Positions 1-12,992 of a stretch of 47,343 nucleotides of DNA are shown here, one piece after another. The position numbers and the translations under genes are program-made. The first letter of the stretch is position 1. Every line of letters starts with the position of its first letter. The DNA comes from an uncultured Mycoplasma sp. (GTDB lineage Bacteria > Bacillota_I > Bacilli_A > Mycoplasmatales > Metamycoplasmataceae). The stretch spans positions 1 to 47,343 of the forward strand of contig CAMRAC010000004.1 in the NCBI GenBank assembly GCA_947039955.1, given 5' to 3'. A model generated the notes under the pieces. That model worked only from the letters and a program-made list of their open reading frames with translations. It was not told the origin of the DNA and did not search any database.

Positions 1-551
1 TAGGTACAATTGATGCAAGTGAATTTTCTCACTTGGATGCTACTGACAAAGAAATTGATCAACCGTCATTTGATTTAATTCAAAAACTATTTACCATTGA
101 ACCATCAATGGACTTACTAGCTTTAAAAGCAGCATTTACAATTAAAATGCTTCCAGATACAAATGTTATTACATTGAATGTTATAACTGGTCACACAATC
201 AATGGATCATTAACAACAATTAATTCATTAGAATTTACAGTTACACCAAGTGTAACTAAAGAACTTCCTTCGAAAACTTTTACAGTTAGACCTGCAATAG
301 TCAACTTCCAACTATTCACTAGATCATCTTCAGAAGTAGATATTACTAGTTATGAAATCGATAGTATTGGATTCAAAGCTGAAGATATTGATAGAACTAA
401 ATTAGAAATTGTTAAAAAGAGTTTTAATTTAGGAAACGTTACTGATGAAGATATCATGAAAGGTTTACAAGTTAGAAAAGAAACAACAAAAGAACAAGAT
501 GCTTACACATTAGTTCTAGTTGCAAAACTTGGATACACAATCAATAGATAA
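1..551 (+). CDS. C-terminal part of a repeat-type surface protein (5' end outside window)
   Basis: The reading frame is open from the first bases of the window, so the visible 172+ residues are only the C-terminal end and no start can be assigned. Two stretches look like degenerate copies of one module: a strand of alternating hydrophobic residues ending in a Gly-His/Tyr-Thr-Ile-Asn motif (GHTING and GYTINR), about 120 residues apart. This pattern resembles the ~90-residue repeat of mycoplasma variable surface lipoproteins (the Lipoprotein_17-like type), so I infer an extracellular role. No transmembrane segment is seen at the C-terminus, which fits anchoring through an unseen N-terminal lipid or signal anchor. 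A strong hairpin follows 40 bases later. Family assignment is by pattern only and uncertain. Confidence 0.6.
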   Translation, partial: GTIDASEFSHLDATDKEIDQPSFDLIQKLFTIEPSMDLLALKAAFTIKMLPDTNVITLNVITGHTINGSLTTINSLEFTVTPSVTKELPSKTFTVRPAIVNFQLFTRSSSEVDITSYEIDSIGFKAEDIDRTKLEIVKKSFNLGNVTDEDIMKGLQVRKETTKEQDAYTLVLVAKLGYTINR

Positions 552-593
552 TATTTATCTAAACATTAGTTTTGGTTAATAAAAACTATAACA

Positions 594-626
594 AAAAACT
601 CACTTACGAAATGTAGGTGAGTTTTT
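594..626. terminator. Bidirectional Rho-independent terminator
   Basis: A near-perfect 14-bp stem with a GAAAT loop is flanked by A5 on one side and T5 on the other. It lies between the convergent surface-protein gene and mutM, so it can stop both transcripts. Confidence 0.85.
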
Positions 627-636
627 ATTACTTTAT

Positions 637-1461
637 TTATTTTTGACAATGAGAACAATAATAAGTTCCGCGTTTATTAAGGTAGTCCTTAATTATTAAG
701 TTATTGCATTCATTACAATCTTTATTAGCACGACCATAAACATTCAAATACTTTTGAAAAGTTCCTGAATGGTTATTATTAAAAGAGAATGAAGAAACGG
801 TTGTTCCTTTGTTCTCAATTGCTAACTTTAATATTCTTGTAGACTCTTTAGCAATTAAGTGACACTCTTCCAAAGTTACTTCGCTTCCTATTCGATAAGG
901 GGAAACTTTAGCACTAAATAATATTTCACAAGCATAGATGTTACCAATACCAGAAACAATAGCTTGATCAAGCAAAAGTGTCTTAATAGCTTTCTTTGAC
1001 TTATTAACCTTATCAAATAAGTATTGACCATCAAAGTCAATACTTAATGGATCCATACTTATTTTAATTAATTCAGTAGATGACATAAAGTCTTCTGTTT
1101 TGTAAATAGTAAAAGTACCGAACTTTCTTGTGTCATGGTAGCATAAGTTCTTATCTGATAATTCGAAGATAAGATGAATGTGTTTATCATCAACTGATTC
1201 ACTCTTATCTTTAACGAAATACTTTCCTTCCATTCTTAAATGACTAACCATCACATAACCATTGTCTAAATGAAAGATTAAGTATTTACCAATTCTTTTT
1301 ATATCTAATATAGTAGAGTCGCTTAAAATAGCCTTAAAATCCTTTTCAGAACTATTCTTTAACATTTTCTCGGCCAACACTTTGATATTAATTATCTTTT
1401 GACCTTTAATTGTTTGATTTAAGTAATTAATAACGGTTTGGACTTCTGGTAATTCTGGCAT
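637..1461 (-). CDS. mutM: Formamidopyrimidine-DNA glycosylase (MutM/Fpg)
   Basis: Bifunctional base-excision enzyme that removes 8-oxoguanine and formamidopyrimidines and nicks the abasic site. The protein begins MPELPEVQT, the invariant start of the family, in which the N-terminal proline is the nucleophile and the following Glu is catalytic. This fixes the start at 1461 rather than at an in-frame start five codons upstream. The C-terminal four-Cys zinc finger is intact (CNEC ... CSHC), and the usual Asn-Ile-Tyr-Ala segment (IGNIYACEIL) is present. The length of 274 aa is normal. An AAAGGAG Shine-Dalgarno sequence and a TATAAT (minus strand, 1479-1484) precede it. It is transcribed divergently from the helicase-nuclease gene. 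Confidence 0.97.
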   Translation of the reverse strand: MPELPEVQTVINYLNQTIKGQKIINIKVLAEKMLKNSSEKDFKAILSDSTILDIKRIGKYLIFHLDNGYVMVSHLRMEGKYFVKDKSESVDDKHIHLIFELSDKNLCYHDTRKFGTFTIYKTEDFMSSTELIKISMDPLSIDFDGQYLFDKVNKSKKAIKTLLLDQAIVSGIGNIYACEILFSAKVSPYRIGSEVTLEECHLIAKESTRILKLAIENKGTTVSSFSFNNNHSGTFQKYLNVYGRANKDCNECNNLIIKDYLNKRGTYYCSHCQK

Positions 1462-1516
1462 AACAACTCCTTTCAATTATTATATTTCAAATATAAAGTT
1501 ATATTAGAAATTGATA

Positions 1517-1522
1517 TATAAT
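1517..1522 (+). promoter_or_regulatory. -10 box of the helicase-nuclease gene
   Basis: TATAAT lies about 60 bases upstream of the ATG at 1581. The intervening leader ends in a GGTGGAG Shine-Dalgarno sequence. Confidence 0.5.
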
Positions 1523-1580
1523 TTTATATAGATATTATACAAAATAACAAAAAAGTTAATAGTTGGGTGGAGATTCAAAA

Positions 1581-4500
1581 ATGGCTAAAAAAGACGAATA
1601 CTTAAAAAATAAAATAATTAACTTGGTTACTATAAGCACAAAAGATAGAACCATTTTCACTAAATTGAATTCTAATGATGTTTATAATCCTTTGGTTTTT
1701 TATAACCTAAAGGATCTTAACTCATTATTTAACGAAGATAAACCAGCAAAGTTATCTCAAAAAAATGATTGAACTAAATTAGAAACTGATTTAAAGAAAA
1801 TCAGTGGAGTTAGAGAGTTTTTAAAATACTTAGAAGATAAATCATTATTTATTCCTAAAAGTAAAGTTAATCAATTGAAAGATTCTTTCTCTAAAAACAA
1901 ACCAGTAATTATTGAATACTTAAAATCAAAATTTGAAGCAATCGATAAAAAATTAACCAACTTAGATAACATGGCTAGAACCAGAGAAGTAGATACTGGA
2001 GAATGATGTCTATATCTTGCAAGATACTTTTTAATAGGATCTCTATCTAATGGAGAAATGGTTAAAGCACCAATTATCTTTAAAGAAGTTAATATTGATT
2101 TAGCTAACGCTTCTTTAAAATCCAAAGAAGGAGACATGAGAATTAATGAAAAGTTAATTGTCCACTTAATCAAACAAGAAAAGATGAGCGCTCTACTTTT
2201 AAAAGAATGAAATGAGATTACAAACATCAATGATGCTATTGATTATTTAAATACAAACTTTGATTTTAATTTAGAGATAGAAGCTAAACAAAATGAATTC
2301 ATTAATGAAGATATGCCAAAAGCAAGAGCTAGACTAGAAGGAAGATTACTTGTTGAAGATAATTACATATTTGGTTTCTTCAGACCTAATGGTGGAAAGT
2401 TAAAACAAGATTTAGAACACATCATCAATATTCAAGCTGACGTGTTTGGAGATGAAACCAAAACAGCTATTTACGATCCTGAAGATTTAATCTTAGATAG
2501 AAGTAGTGTTTGAGTACAAATAAGTTCATTGAATTTATCGCAATTATTTGCTCTTAATTTATCGCTTAATTCTAATACGATTATTCACGGACCTCCTGGA
2601 ACTGGTAAGTCAGAAACAATTGCTAATATTATTGCTAACATTATGATGAATAACAAAACCGCTCTAATGGTTTCTGAGAAAAAAGCTGCCCTTGACGTTC
2701 TATTAGATCGTCTAGGACCATTAAAAGAATTTGGGATGTTCTTTCAAGATACTAAAATTACTAAAGACAAAGTTATCTTTTATAAAACAATTAAAAACCT
2801 AAGTGACATTTATGAAAGTCCTGATTTAATTAATCCCGACTTTTCTTATAGTGATGAGATCTTAAACTACGTCGTTAAAGAAAAACACTCTCTTAATAGA
2901 GCTTATAGAATTATGCAAATGATGAAACAATGAAACATTGGTAACTTTGACTATAATGATTACCTAGCTGCAAAACATGAAGTTCTAGATGAAAATCTTT
3001 TAATACTAATTAAAAAATATAATTTACATGAATTAAACAAAGTGGAATTTTTCTCTTTAGAACACCTAGCAATTTTATTGTTAGAAAAAGGAATGTTGAA
3101 CCCAGAAGATGCAGAAATATTCCATCAAAAAATGAAAAAAAGTTTTGATGATTTTGAAACTGACATAGAAAGTTTAAATGAATACTGAAATCCATTAGAG
3201 AAGTTTGACCTAAGAAACTTATCTATCTTACAGATTAAAAACATTGAAAGAGCACAACCAATGATTAGTGAATTATTTCAAGCTCATCCTGATTTGATAA
3301 AGATGTTTGAAAGAGATATCTTTATATATGAAGATATCGAAAAATATTATTTCCAATTACAAAATTTTTGTGATGATAATAAAATTGAGCGCGAGATTTT
3401 AATTAGAATGATGGCTGACAATAAGGCTAATCAAATATTAGAAGCACTTAACAAAGTTGGACCATTAGAAAAGAAATATGTTATTAGTAATTGATATATC
3501 AAGGGAGAAGTTAAAACTCATGACTTAGAAAAGATAAAAATAGCTAATTGAAAATCAATCGTCTTATTGATTCAAAAGATGGTTAAATACATTATCCACT
3601 TTGATGATTTCTTTGTTTACTTGAAGAACAAGGTTGTCTTAACTCCATTAAACGTTTTCTTCTTTGTTAAAGGATTTGTATTTGTTCCTCATTTAACTGA
3701 CTTCATTGAAAACCATTGATTGCAATTTGATTCAATACTACCGGTTATAATCTATGAAAATGGTATTAACTTTATGAAAGCAAATTTAGCTGGTAAAGTA
3801 TATGAGTTCAATGATGCTTATATCAATAAAGAAAACCAAGCTCTAATTGATAAATATACCCAAATCAATAATTCTATATATGGTGACAGAGTAATCGATT
3901 GAGATCTTGTTAATAAAGAGATATACCAAAAACTAGTTATTGCTTGAAAACAAAAAATACATGCTACTACTAATAATGCTGATATTATAGAAATTTTTAG
4001 ATTAAGTAATTTAAAAAGATTCCCTAAAATCAAAAGCTTTATGAAAAAATACTTTGATTCTTTATTAGAGATTTTTCCTATTTGAATTTCACGTCCAGAA
4101 GATGTTTCAGATATTATTGAATGTGATTCAAAAATATTTGATTATGGTATTTTTGATGAAGCTAGTCAAATGTTTTTAGAAAGAGCATATCCAATTCTTT
4201 ATAGAACGAATATTAAGGTTGTTGCCGGAGATGATAAACAACTTAAACCTTCTTCATTCTTTAATACTAGGTATCAAGAAGATGACGAAGATGAAGAGGA
4301 TGAAGACGATTCAGGAGAATACAAAATTCAATATAAAGATCTTGACTCATTGTTATTAAGAGCTATTGTGTCTAACTGAAATGAGATTTTGTTAAACAAC
4401 CACTACCGTTCAATTTCACAAGATTTAATTGAATTTTCAAATCAACACATTTATGACAATAATTTAAACGTTGCAACATCTAACCAAAGTTTTACAAGTA

Positions 4501-5360
4501 AACCTTTCCAAGTTATTGATGTAGATGGATTCTTTGTTAATAGAGTTAATAAAGAAGAGGCGGATAAAGTTTTAGAACTGATTGCTGAAAATCTACATGA
4601 ATATAAAAAGATTTTAGTTATTACATTTAATGAATCTCAAACAGGTTTAATTACTGGAAAAATATTATCAAGCAAAAACAAAGAAATGATTCTTAAAATG
4701 AGAGAATCAAAATTAATTATTACCAACTTAGAAAACGTTCAAGGTAATGAGGGTGATTTAGTTATCCTTTCAGTTGCTTACGGAAGATCATCAACTGTTA
4801 CTAAAATGAGAAACTCGTTTGGTCCTTTGAATATGGATGGTGGGAAAAATAGATTAAACGTTGCTGTAACTAGATCTAAGAATAAAATGATTGTTGTTAA
4901 ATCATTTACAGGTGAAGATATGAATGTATCTCCAACAAACTTAAATGCTCAATGTTTCAAAGAGTTTATAGTTCACTGTGATAATGCCGCTTCTGATTTA
5001 GAAAAAGAAAAGAAATGACTAACACTAGATTCAGACTTTGAAAGAGATGTTAGTGATTCGTTATCTAAATTCCTTCTTGAAAGAAATGGATTATTTATAT
5101 ATCCTAAATATAAAATAGGAACCAAGAGAATTGATATTGCAATTTTTGATAAACATACCAATAAGGTAGCTTTAGGTATTGAACTTCATCAATGACTATA
5201 TAACAATAGTGAGACATTAAAAGATTTTGACAAACAAGCGTTCATCAAAACCAGAGGTTATAATATTTATAATATCTTTGAAATTGAATGAAGAAAAAGT
5301 AAGGAATCAATTGTTGAAGAGATAGTTGCTATAGTTCTTAAAAGTCATGGAGAAAATTAA
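1581..5360 (+). CDS. SF1 helicase with C-terminal PD-(D/E)XK-like nuclease domain
   Basis: A 1259-aa single-chain protein, read through many TGA(Trp) codons. Walker A GPPGTGKSE is at about residue 337. Walker B-type FDEASQ is at about 858, followed by GDDKQLKPSS, then NVQGNEGDLVILS (about 1052) and the motif VI-type RLNVAVTRSK (about 1091). These are the AAA_11/AAA_12 (Upf1/DNA2-like) helicase motifs. After motif VI a compact region contains RIDIAI, then GIELHQW: Asp1185 and Glu1201 in a restriction-endonuclease-like fold of the MTES_1575/Vsr-like type that often follows such helicases. The position usually filled by Lys or Asp after the Glu is His1203 here. The first ~330 residues are unrecognised. 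Helicases with this layout occur in housekeeping contexts and also as single-gene phage-defence proteins; the role here is inferred. Start chosen at ATG 1581, behind GGTGGAG. Confidence 0.85.
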
Positions 5361-5361
5361 A

Positions 5362-6228
5362 TTATTTAATTAATTCAATTAATCCATTTTTAACAAATTT
5401 AGAAGCTCCACCAGGGAAGACTAATGTTGCTCTTTCGATGATTTCAGGTCTAGCATCATGACGAGTAACAGATGTTCCGGCATAATCCATCATTTCAACA
5501 TCATTTCCTGAATCTCCAAATACTACGATTTCTTTTGTATCAAGTTTATAGTGATTATCATTAATAAACTTTAAAGCTGTTGCTTTGTTGATGTCTTTAA
5601 TAATAATTTCAATAAAGTTAGGTCCTGTATTTGCAAAATCAACATTAGAAGATATTTCTCCCATACCTTTCATTAGTTTTAAAGGATCTTCAATTTCTTC
5701 AAAGAAATCAACACAGAATTTAGTAATGTCTTTCAATTCTTCAAAAGTGTTAACAACTAAGTATTTAAAAACACCATCATTATCTTCGTGAGCTAAAACA
5801 GCTTTAACCATATTGTCAAAATTCTTTGATTTGTTTTTAACGAAATAAATGATTTCATCTTTACCATAAGCAAACATCATTGTTCCATTTGGCAAAGTTT
5901 CATCTAGGTATTCAACAAGTTTAGGAATATCATTTTGAACTATTTCTTCTTCAAGAGTCATATTCAAAATTAGATTCTTATTATCTACCGAATATATTTG
6001 ACAACCATTAGCACCAACAATGTAAGAGTTTTTTGGCATAAGTATATTATGTTTCTCAACAATGCTTAAAACGTCCTTATAGTGTCTTCCGGTAGCTATT
6101 GAGAAGTGTTTTCCTTCAATACTTTTGTGTAATTGTTCAATAACATCATCATAAATGATATTTTTCTCATCTTTATGGTGGATTAGTGTTCCATCCAAAT
6201 CAGTTACTATTCATTTAAAATTATTCAT
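5362..6228 (-). CDS. Cof-type HAD-superfamily sugar-phosphate phosphatase
   Basis: A 288-aa member of the Cof/YidA group of HAD hydrolases, which remove phosphate from small metabolites such as sugar phosphates, FMN or PLP. The nucleophile motif VTDLDGTLI is at residues 8-16 (Asp10, Asp12), but the ATG at 6228 and this motif appear only when a TGA at codon 6 is read as Trp. The C-terminal acidic motif is VVFGDSGNDVEMM. The substrate cannot be told from sequence. An AGGTGG Shine-Dalgarno sequence precedes the ATG. Its stop is one base from that of the convergent helicase-nuclease gene, so no separate terminator fits between them. It is the last gene of the parE-parC-nadE-azoreductase run. Confidence 0.88.
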
Positions 6229-6281
6229 ATATTTCCACCTTGTTTATTAAGTCAAATTATATTATATTTCTTAAATGATAA

Positions 6282-6875
6282 TTAAAAGTTTTTAGATAAT
6301 TTAATTAATTCTTCTCTATTAATAATTTCATCAGCTTTTAAGCCAGATTTGGCATCTGTTTTTGTTCCATCATAAATAATTGTATTAATTTGTTTAATAC
6401 CAATAAAGTTTAATAAACCTTCTAAGTATTTATCAAATAAAGCATATGGGTATCATCCAACAACTGCTCCTTGAGAAAGGATTAATTGTGCCTTTACTTC
6501 GGGATTAAGTAGACCAAAACTTTCACCATTACCTTTATATTTGTACTTAAATGTTTTATTTGCTTGTAAAACATTATCAAAATATGATTTTAGAGAAGTT
6601 GGGATGTTGAAGTTAACCATTCCTGCAGTGATAACAATTTTATCTGCTGATTTTAATTGTTCTATTAATTGATCTGCTTTGTCATCAAAAAATTCATTTA
6701 ATGTTTCTGATGTTAATGGTTTTAGTATTTCACTCTCTTTATTCAAGTTTAAAACTTCAATTATGTGATCTGGATTTGATATTTTATAATTTTCTATAAA
6801 AATATCCACCGCTCTATCACTTATTGAGTTTTGTGTTGTAGAGATGCTACTTTTTATTACTAATATTTTCTTCAT
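6282..6875 (-). CDS. FMN-dependent NADH-azoreductase / flavodoxin-fold quinone reductase
   Basis: A 197-aa protein of the AcpD/AzoR family, normal in length. These enzymes bind FMN in a flavodoxin-like fold and reduce quinones or azo compounds with NAD(P)H. Visible marks are the N-terminal beta-strand and phosphate-binding loop (ILVIKSSIS), the central VITAGMVNFNIPTSLKSYFD (isoalloxazine contact, near-identical to the family MPMYNFxIPSxLKxYxD motif), and GGxxG-like region GAVVGWYPYA with Trp from TGA. In mycoplasmas it is usually annotated as ACP phosphodiesterase, which is a historical mis-assignment. It follows nadE by 12 bases with an AAGGAA Shine-Dalgarno sequence and is probably cotranscribed. 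Confidence 0.9.
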
Positions 6876-6887
6876 ATTTTTTCCTTA

Positions 6888-7616
6888 TTATTTTCTTAAA
6901 TCTACTGGGTGAAGTGGTTTTGGAATTGCACTTCTTTTGTGTTGAGTATTACGATGTTGTTTGATAATTTTATCTACAATGTCTTGATCTAATTTTTTGT
7001 TTTTTATAAATGCTTCAAACTGGTTATATGTAAAACCTAATTCTTTTTCATCTTCTTGATTATCTCACAAACCAGCTGAAGGTGCTTTGTTAATTATTGA
7101 ATCAGGTAACTTTAACATTTTGGCAAGTTTGAATACTTCTGATTTATGAAGTTGAACTATCGGTAATAGGTCACAACCACCGTCACCATACTTAGTAAAG
7201 TATCCTAAATAGTATTCAGCATAGTTATCTGTCCCTAAAACTAAATAGTTTTTTTCTTGACCCAAAGCATAAAGTGTCGACATTCTCAATCTTGCTTGTA
7301 AGTTGGCTTTAGTAAGATCTGTTGAAAGTTTTAATTTAGATGACATAGATTCATATTCAGTTTTAAGTTCAATAATTGAATAATCTAAATCGATTGTTTT
7401 ACATAATTCAATTCCATCTTCTTTATCTTTTATTCTATCTGATATTGGCATGATAACACCAAAAGAATTATTGGGAAAGGCATCTTTGGCAATTGTAGCA
7501 ACAAGAGCAGAATCAATACCACCACTAATACCGATGATAACTCCTTTGCTGCCAGTTTTTTCAACTTCGCCTTTTAATCAATCTACTAAATAATCGTAAT
7601 ATTTAAAATCTTCCAT
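6888..7616 (-). CDS. nadE: NH3-dependent NAD synthetase
   Basis: Converts deamido-NAD to NAD with ATP and ammonia, the last step of NAD synthesis. The protein has 242 aa, typical of the short ammonia-dependent form; no glutaminase domain is present. The N-type ATP pyrophosphatase P-loop SGGIDSALV is at residues 31-39. Further family motifs are GTDNYAEYYLGYFTKYGDGG and the PSAGLW segment. The C-terminus is KRSAIPKPLHP, as in other NadE proteins. The ATG at 7616 is behind AAAAGGAC, 12 bases after the parC stop, so it is likely translated from the parE-parC transcript. NadD, the preceding enzyme of the pathway, is encoded at 37031-35949. Confidence 0.96.
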
Positions 7617-7627
7617 AGTTGTCCTTT

Positions 7628-10222
7628 TTATATCTTGTATTTTTTCAAGATTTCATCAATGTTTATGTCATCAATTTCTTTAATTTTCTTTTCAGACTTT
7701 TTAAAAGCTTCATCAATTTTTTTCTCTGATTTAGATATTGTTGCATCATTAGCTATTACAGTTTGTACAACATTAAAGTATTCTGTAGATTTATCAATTA
7801 GTAATTTACTTTGAATCTCTAGTTTTAAAATATTTTTCGCAACTTTAGTAAAAGTGCTTTCTAGTGTTGTGCGTGTTTTATCTACTTTATAAGTTTCTAT
7901 TTGGATACCATCATTTGTCTTGATAACAAAAGTTGAATCAGCAGCTCTTGTAATCATTTTAATAAGGGTTTGTTTAGAACTTAGTAATGTAGCAATCTTT
8001 CCACCTCTACTTGCTTTAGGAGAATAAGCAATAGTAGAAAACTTCATTTGTTTCATTTGGTTCTTGTCATTTATTAATAAGATGTTTTCTTTCTTGTTTG
8101 AAAGTACAAATGCTGTAACAATATTCTTATCTAATTTAATTAAAGTATTTCCAGCCGGTCTTAAACCAAATAGTGGAATTTCAGTTTCGCTAAATTTAAC
8201 AGTATATGTTCTATCTGTTGTAATTAAAATATCTTGCATTCCGTTTGATACTTTAACATCAATCAACTCATCTTGAGGTTTCTTGAATCCAATTGCTTTA
8301 ACTGGTTTAGAAATTCTTGAAACATTAAAGTCTTGAATAGAAACTTTTTTACCAATTCCTTGCTTGGTTACAAAAACAAGGAAACCTTTTGTTTCAAAAC
8401 TTGCAACGTCAATAACTGAAACAATTTTCTCTCCAGTATCAAAACTTGCAAAGTCAGAAATATATTGTCCTGGATCTTTTCATTTACCTTCAAGTATTTT
8501 ATGAATAGGTACAACAATATAGTTACCCAAGTTAGAGAAAACTAAAAGTTTATTTGTTGTGCTTGTTTTACTTAAGTACAACAAGTGATCATCATCTTTT
8601 GTTCCGAATGTAGTTAAAATATTTGAATCAAATATTTTAGAAGAGAATCTTTTTAAATAACCATCTTTAGATAAAGAAACATAAGTGGGTTCTGATTTAA
8701 TTAATTCACTTTCATTAATAGAAATATATAGTTCATTTTCATTAATAACGGTCTTTCTAGGAATGCCAAAATCTTTTTTAATTTGTTTTAAGATACTAAT
8801 TAAGTATTCATTAAATTTAGATTCATCACCAAGTACATCTTCGCAGAATTTAATTTTAGCAAGAAGGTCGATACGATCATTTAAATAAATACTTACATCT
8901 GTTTTATTTAAACGGTAAAGTCTTAACTCGGCAATTGCTGTAGCTTGAATTTCTGAGAATTGTAGTTTAGTCATCAGGCTCAAGATAACACCTTTTTTAG
9001 AATCTGTAGATTCTCTAATAACTCTAATAACTTCATCAGGAATTTCACTAACTCTAATTAATCCATTAACAATTTCGAGTCTCTTAACATGTTTGGCATA
9101 ATCAAATTTAATGGCTTTTCTTTTGATGTCTTGGATATGTGAAATATATGCTTCAAGCATTTTCCCAATTCCTAAAACTTTAGGAGCGTTATCCTTGATA
9201 GAAATCATATTGTATGAATAATAAACTTTAATATCTGTCTTTTGTAATAAGAAGTTCATAATTAATTCAGCATTAGCATCTTTCTCTAAAAAGATAGCAA
9301 TAGAAATACCATTACGATCTGTTTCATCCCTAACTTCTTTAATTCCGGCTATTTTTCCATGGAAACGTAGTTCATCAATTTGTCTAACAAGTTTTGATTT
9401 AACAACTCCATAAGGAATTTCTGTAATATTAATTCAAGTTTCTTTTTTGTCAACTATTGTTTCGTACTTAGAACAAATAGTAATTCTACCTTGTCCTCTT
9501 TCAAAAGATTGTTCAATACCTTTAATTCCATAAACAGTTCCACCTGTTGGAAAATCAGGTCCTTTAATATGTTTTAATAATGATTTTAAACTAATCTCAG
9601 GTTTTCTAATCATAGCTATTGCACTATCGATAATTTCGTTTAAGTTATGTGGTGGTATTTCTGTTGCAAAACCTGAAGCAATACCTCTAGCTCCATTAAC
9701 AAGTAGATTTGGTAAATAAGAAGGCAAGACAACAGGTTCTTTTTCAGTATCATCAAAGTTAGGTGCATATGGCACAGTCTTTTTATCTAGTTCATCTAGC
9801 ATTAAATTAGCAATTTTTTCTAGTTTAGTTTCTGTATACCTCATGGCAGCAGCTGGATCATCATCAATCGATCCTTTGTTACCGTGCATTTCAATTAGAG
9901 GCATATTCATTTTTCAATCTTGACCCATTCTAACTAGAGCTTCATAAATTGAACTATCACCATGTGGGTGATACTTACCAATTACGTCCCCGACAATACG
10001 AGCCGATTTCTTAAATGTTTTATGACTTTGCAAACCTAATTCCGACATAGAAAAAAGTATTCTTCTTTGAACTGGTTTTAATCCATCTCTAATATCAGGA
10101 AGAGCTCTTTGTTGAATAATATATTTCGAGTAACGAGCAAAACGATCAGACATAATATAGTCTAATGATTGGTTTTCAAGTTTTTCATTGTTTATAAAAT
10201 CATTCTTAATTTCTTTTGCCAT
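7628..10222 (-). CDS. parC: DNA topoisomerase IV subunit A (ParC)
   Basis: Breakage-rejoining subunit of topoisomerase IV, which decatenates daughter chromosomes; partner of ParE encoded just upstream. The protein has 864 aa with TGA read as Trp. The quinolone-resistance region reads [20 protein letters not shown], and the active-site tyrosine is in [11 protein letters not shown]. These match mycoplasma ParC rather than GyrA (which has RYHPHGDSAVY-type sequence). The GyrA box of the C-terminal beta-pinwheel is degenerate ([10 protein letters not shown]). The C-terminus is a Lys/Glu-rich helix. The gene starts 31 bases after the parE stop, behind an AGAGG Shine-Dalgarno sequence. Confidence 0.95.
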
Positions 10223-10253
10223 AATTTAATTCCTCTCGTTTGTGTTTGTATTT

Positions 10254-12257
<2,004 letters not shown>

Positions 12258-12295
12258 TTAATTGTTTAAAAAAATTTAAATCTGATTAATTTAAC

Positions 12296-12301
12296 TATAA
12301 T
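12296..12301 (+). promoter_or_regulatory. -10 box of the unknown gene at 12342
   Basis: TATAAT, 40 bases before the ATG at 12342, leaving a leader that includes an AGGAG Shine-Dalgarno sequence. Confidence 0.55.
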
Positions 12302-12341
12302 TATACTAATTAATTTGAAAATTATGAATCAGGAGTTTAAT

Positions 12342-12923
12342 ATGAACAACCAAGATATACCAAAAAATATTTCAGAAGGTTTTGAAAATTATAAAATTGA
12401 AATTTTAAAAGCTAATATTTTAGTAAGAACTTCAAAAGATTTACTTTTTAAAATTTTAGACCCTAAAAATAAAATAAAAGATACAGGTTCTCACGCAGTT
12501 GCAATTGCTGAGTTGATAAAAAACGCGATTGAAATATTAATACAATCTAGTTTCATATCTAATAAAGAAGTCTTTTCTATTCCTGAAGATAAAACAAATT
12601 TAATTACCCAAGTGGAAAAGTTAAACCCTGAATGATTACCTAAGTTCACTGAAAAAATAGTTTTACAAAGCGATAAGGGAATTGATATTTCAGAAAAAGA
12701 AATAACTGAGAACTATACATATTTATTAAACACATTATCTCAAGAACAAGTTCAAAATTTAAATGCTAATGAGTTGGAAAACATTTTAAATAAAATAAAT
12801 TTAATAATAAACAATATTTCAAAAATAATTAATTCTCATAAAGTACTTTTATATAAAGAAACATATGTTTATATTATTGAATTTGAAAAAGATGTTGTTA
12901 TAGGTCATATTGACATAACGTAA
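12342..12923 (+). CDS. Protein of unknown function, 193 aa
   Basis: I do not recognise a family. The start at ATG 12342 is chosen because AGGAG lies six bases upstream; in-frame starts at 12315 and 12324 overlap or precede that site. The protein is mostly helical in composition, rich in Ile, Asn, Lys and Glu, with no signal peptide or clear membrane segment, so cytoplasmic. A central region with Glu-Asn-Ile-Leu/Ile-Asn-Asn runs could form a coiled coil. It is divergent from parE and lies 69 bases before the PTS permease gene, which has its own promoter. Contains one TGA(Trp). Confidence 0.75.
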
Positions 12924-12947
12924 ATCAATAAACACTAAAAATAATTG

Positions 12948-12956
12948 TGTTATAAT
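12948..12956 (+). promoter_or_regulatory. Extended -10 promoter of the PTS-manA operon
   Basis: TGTTATAAT, a TGn-extended -10 box, lies 36 bases before the ATG of the PTS gene. The leader ends in AAGGAG. No operator-like palindrome is evident. Confidence 0.65.
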
Positions 12957-12992
12957 TTTAAAAACCCGAGAAAAAAATTTAAGGAGTCATTT

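Noticed and set aside
1563-5360. Many in-frame TGA codons splitting the helicase into pieces, suggesting a pseudogene
   Set aside because: All fall in one frame at positions fitting Trp, as in other conserved genes here; the code is the mycoplasma one (TGA = Trp).
12315-12341. Upstream start for the 193-aa gene
   Set aside because: It would place the AGGAG ribosome-binding site inside the coding region; ATG 12342 is better spaced.
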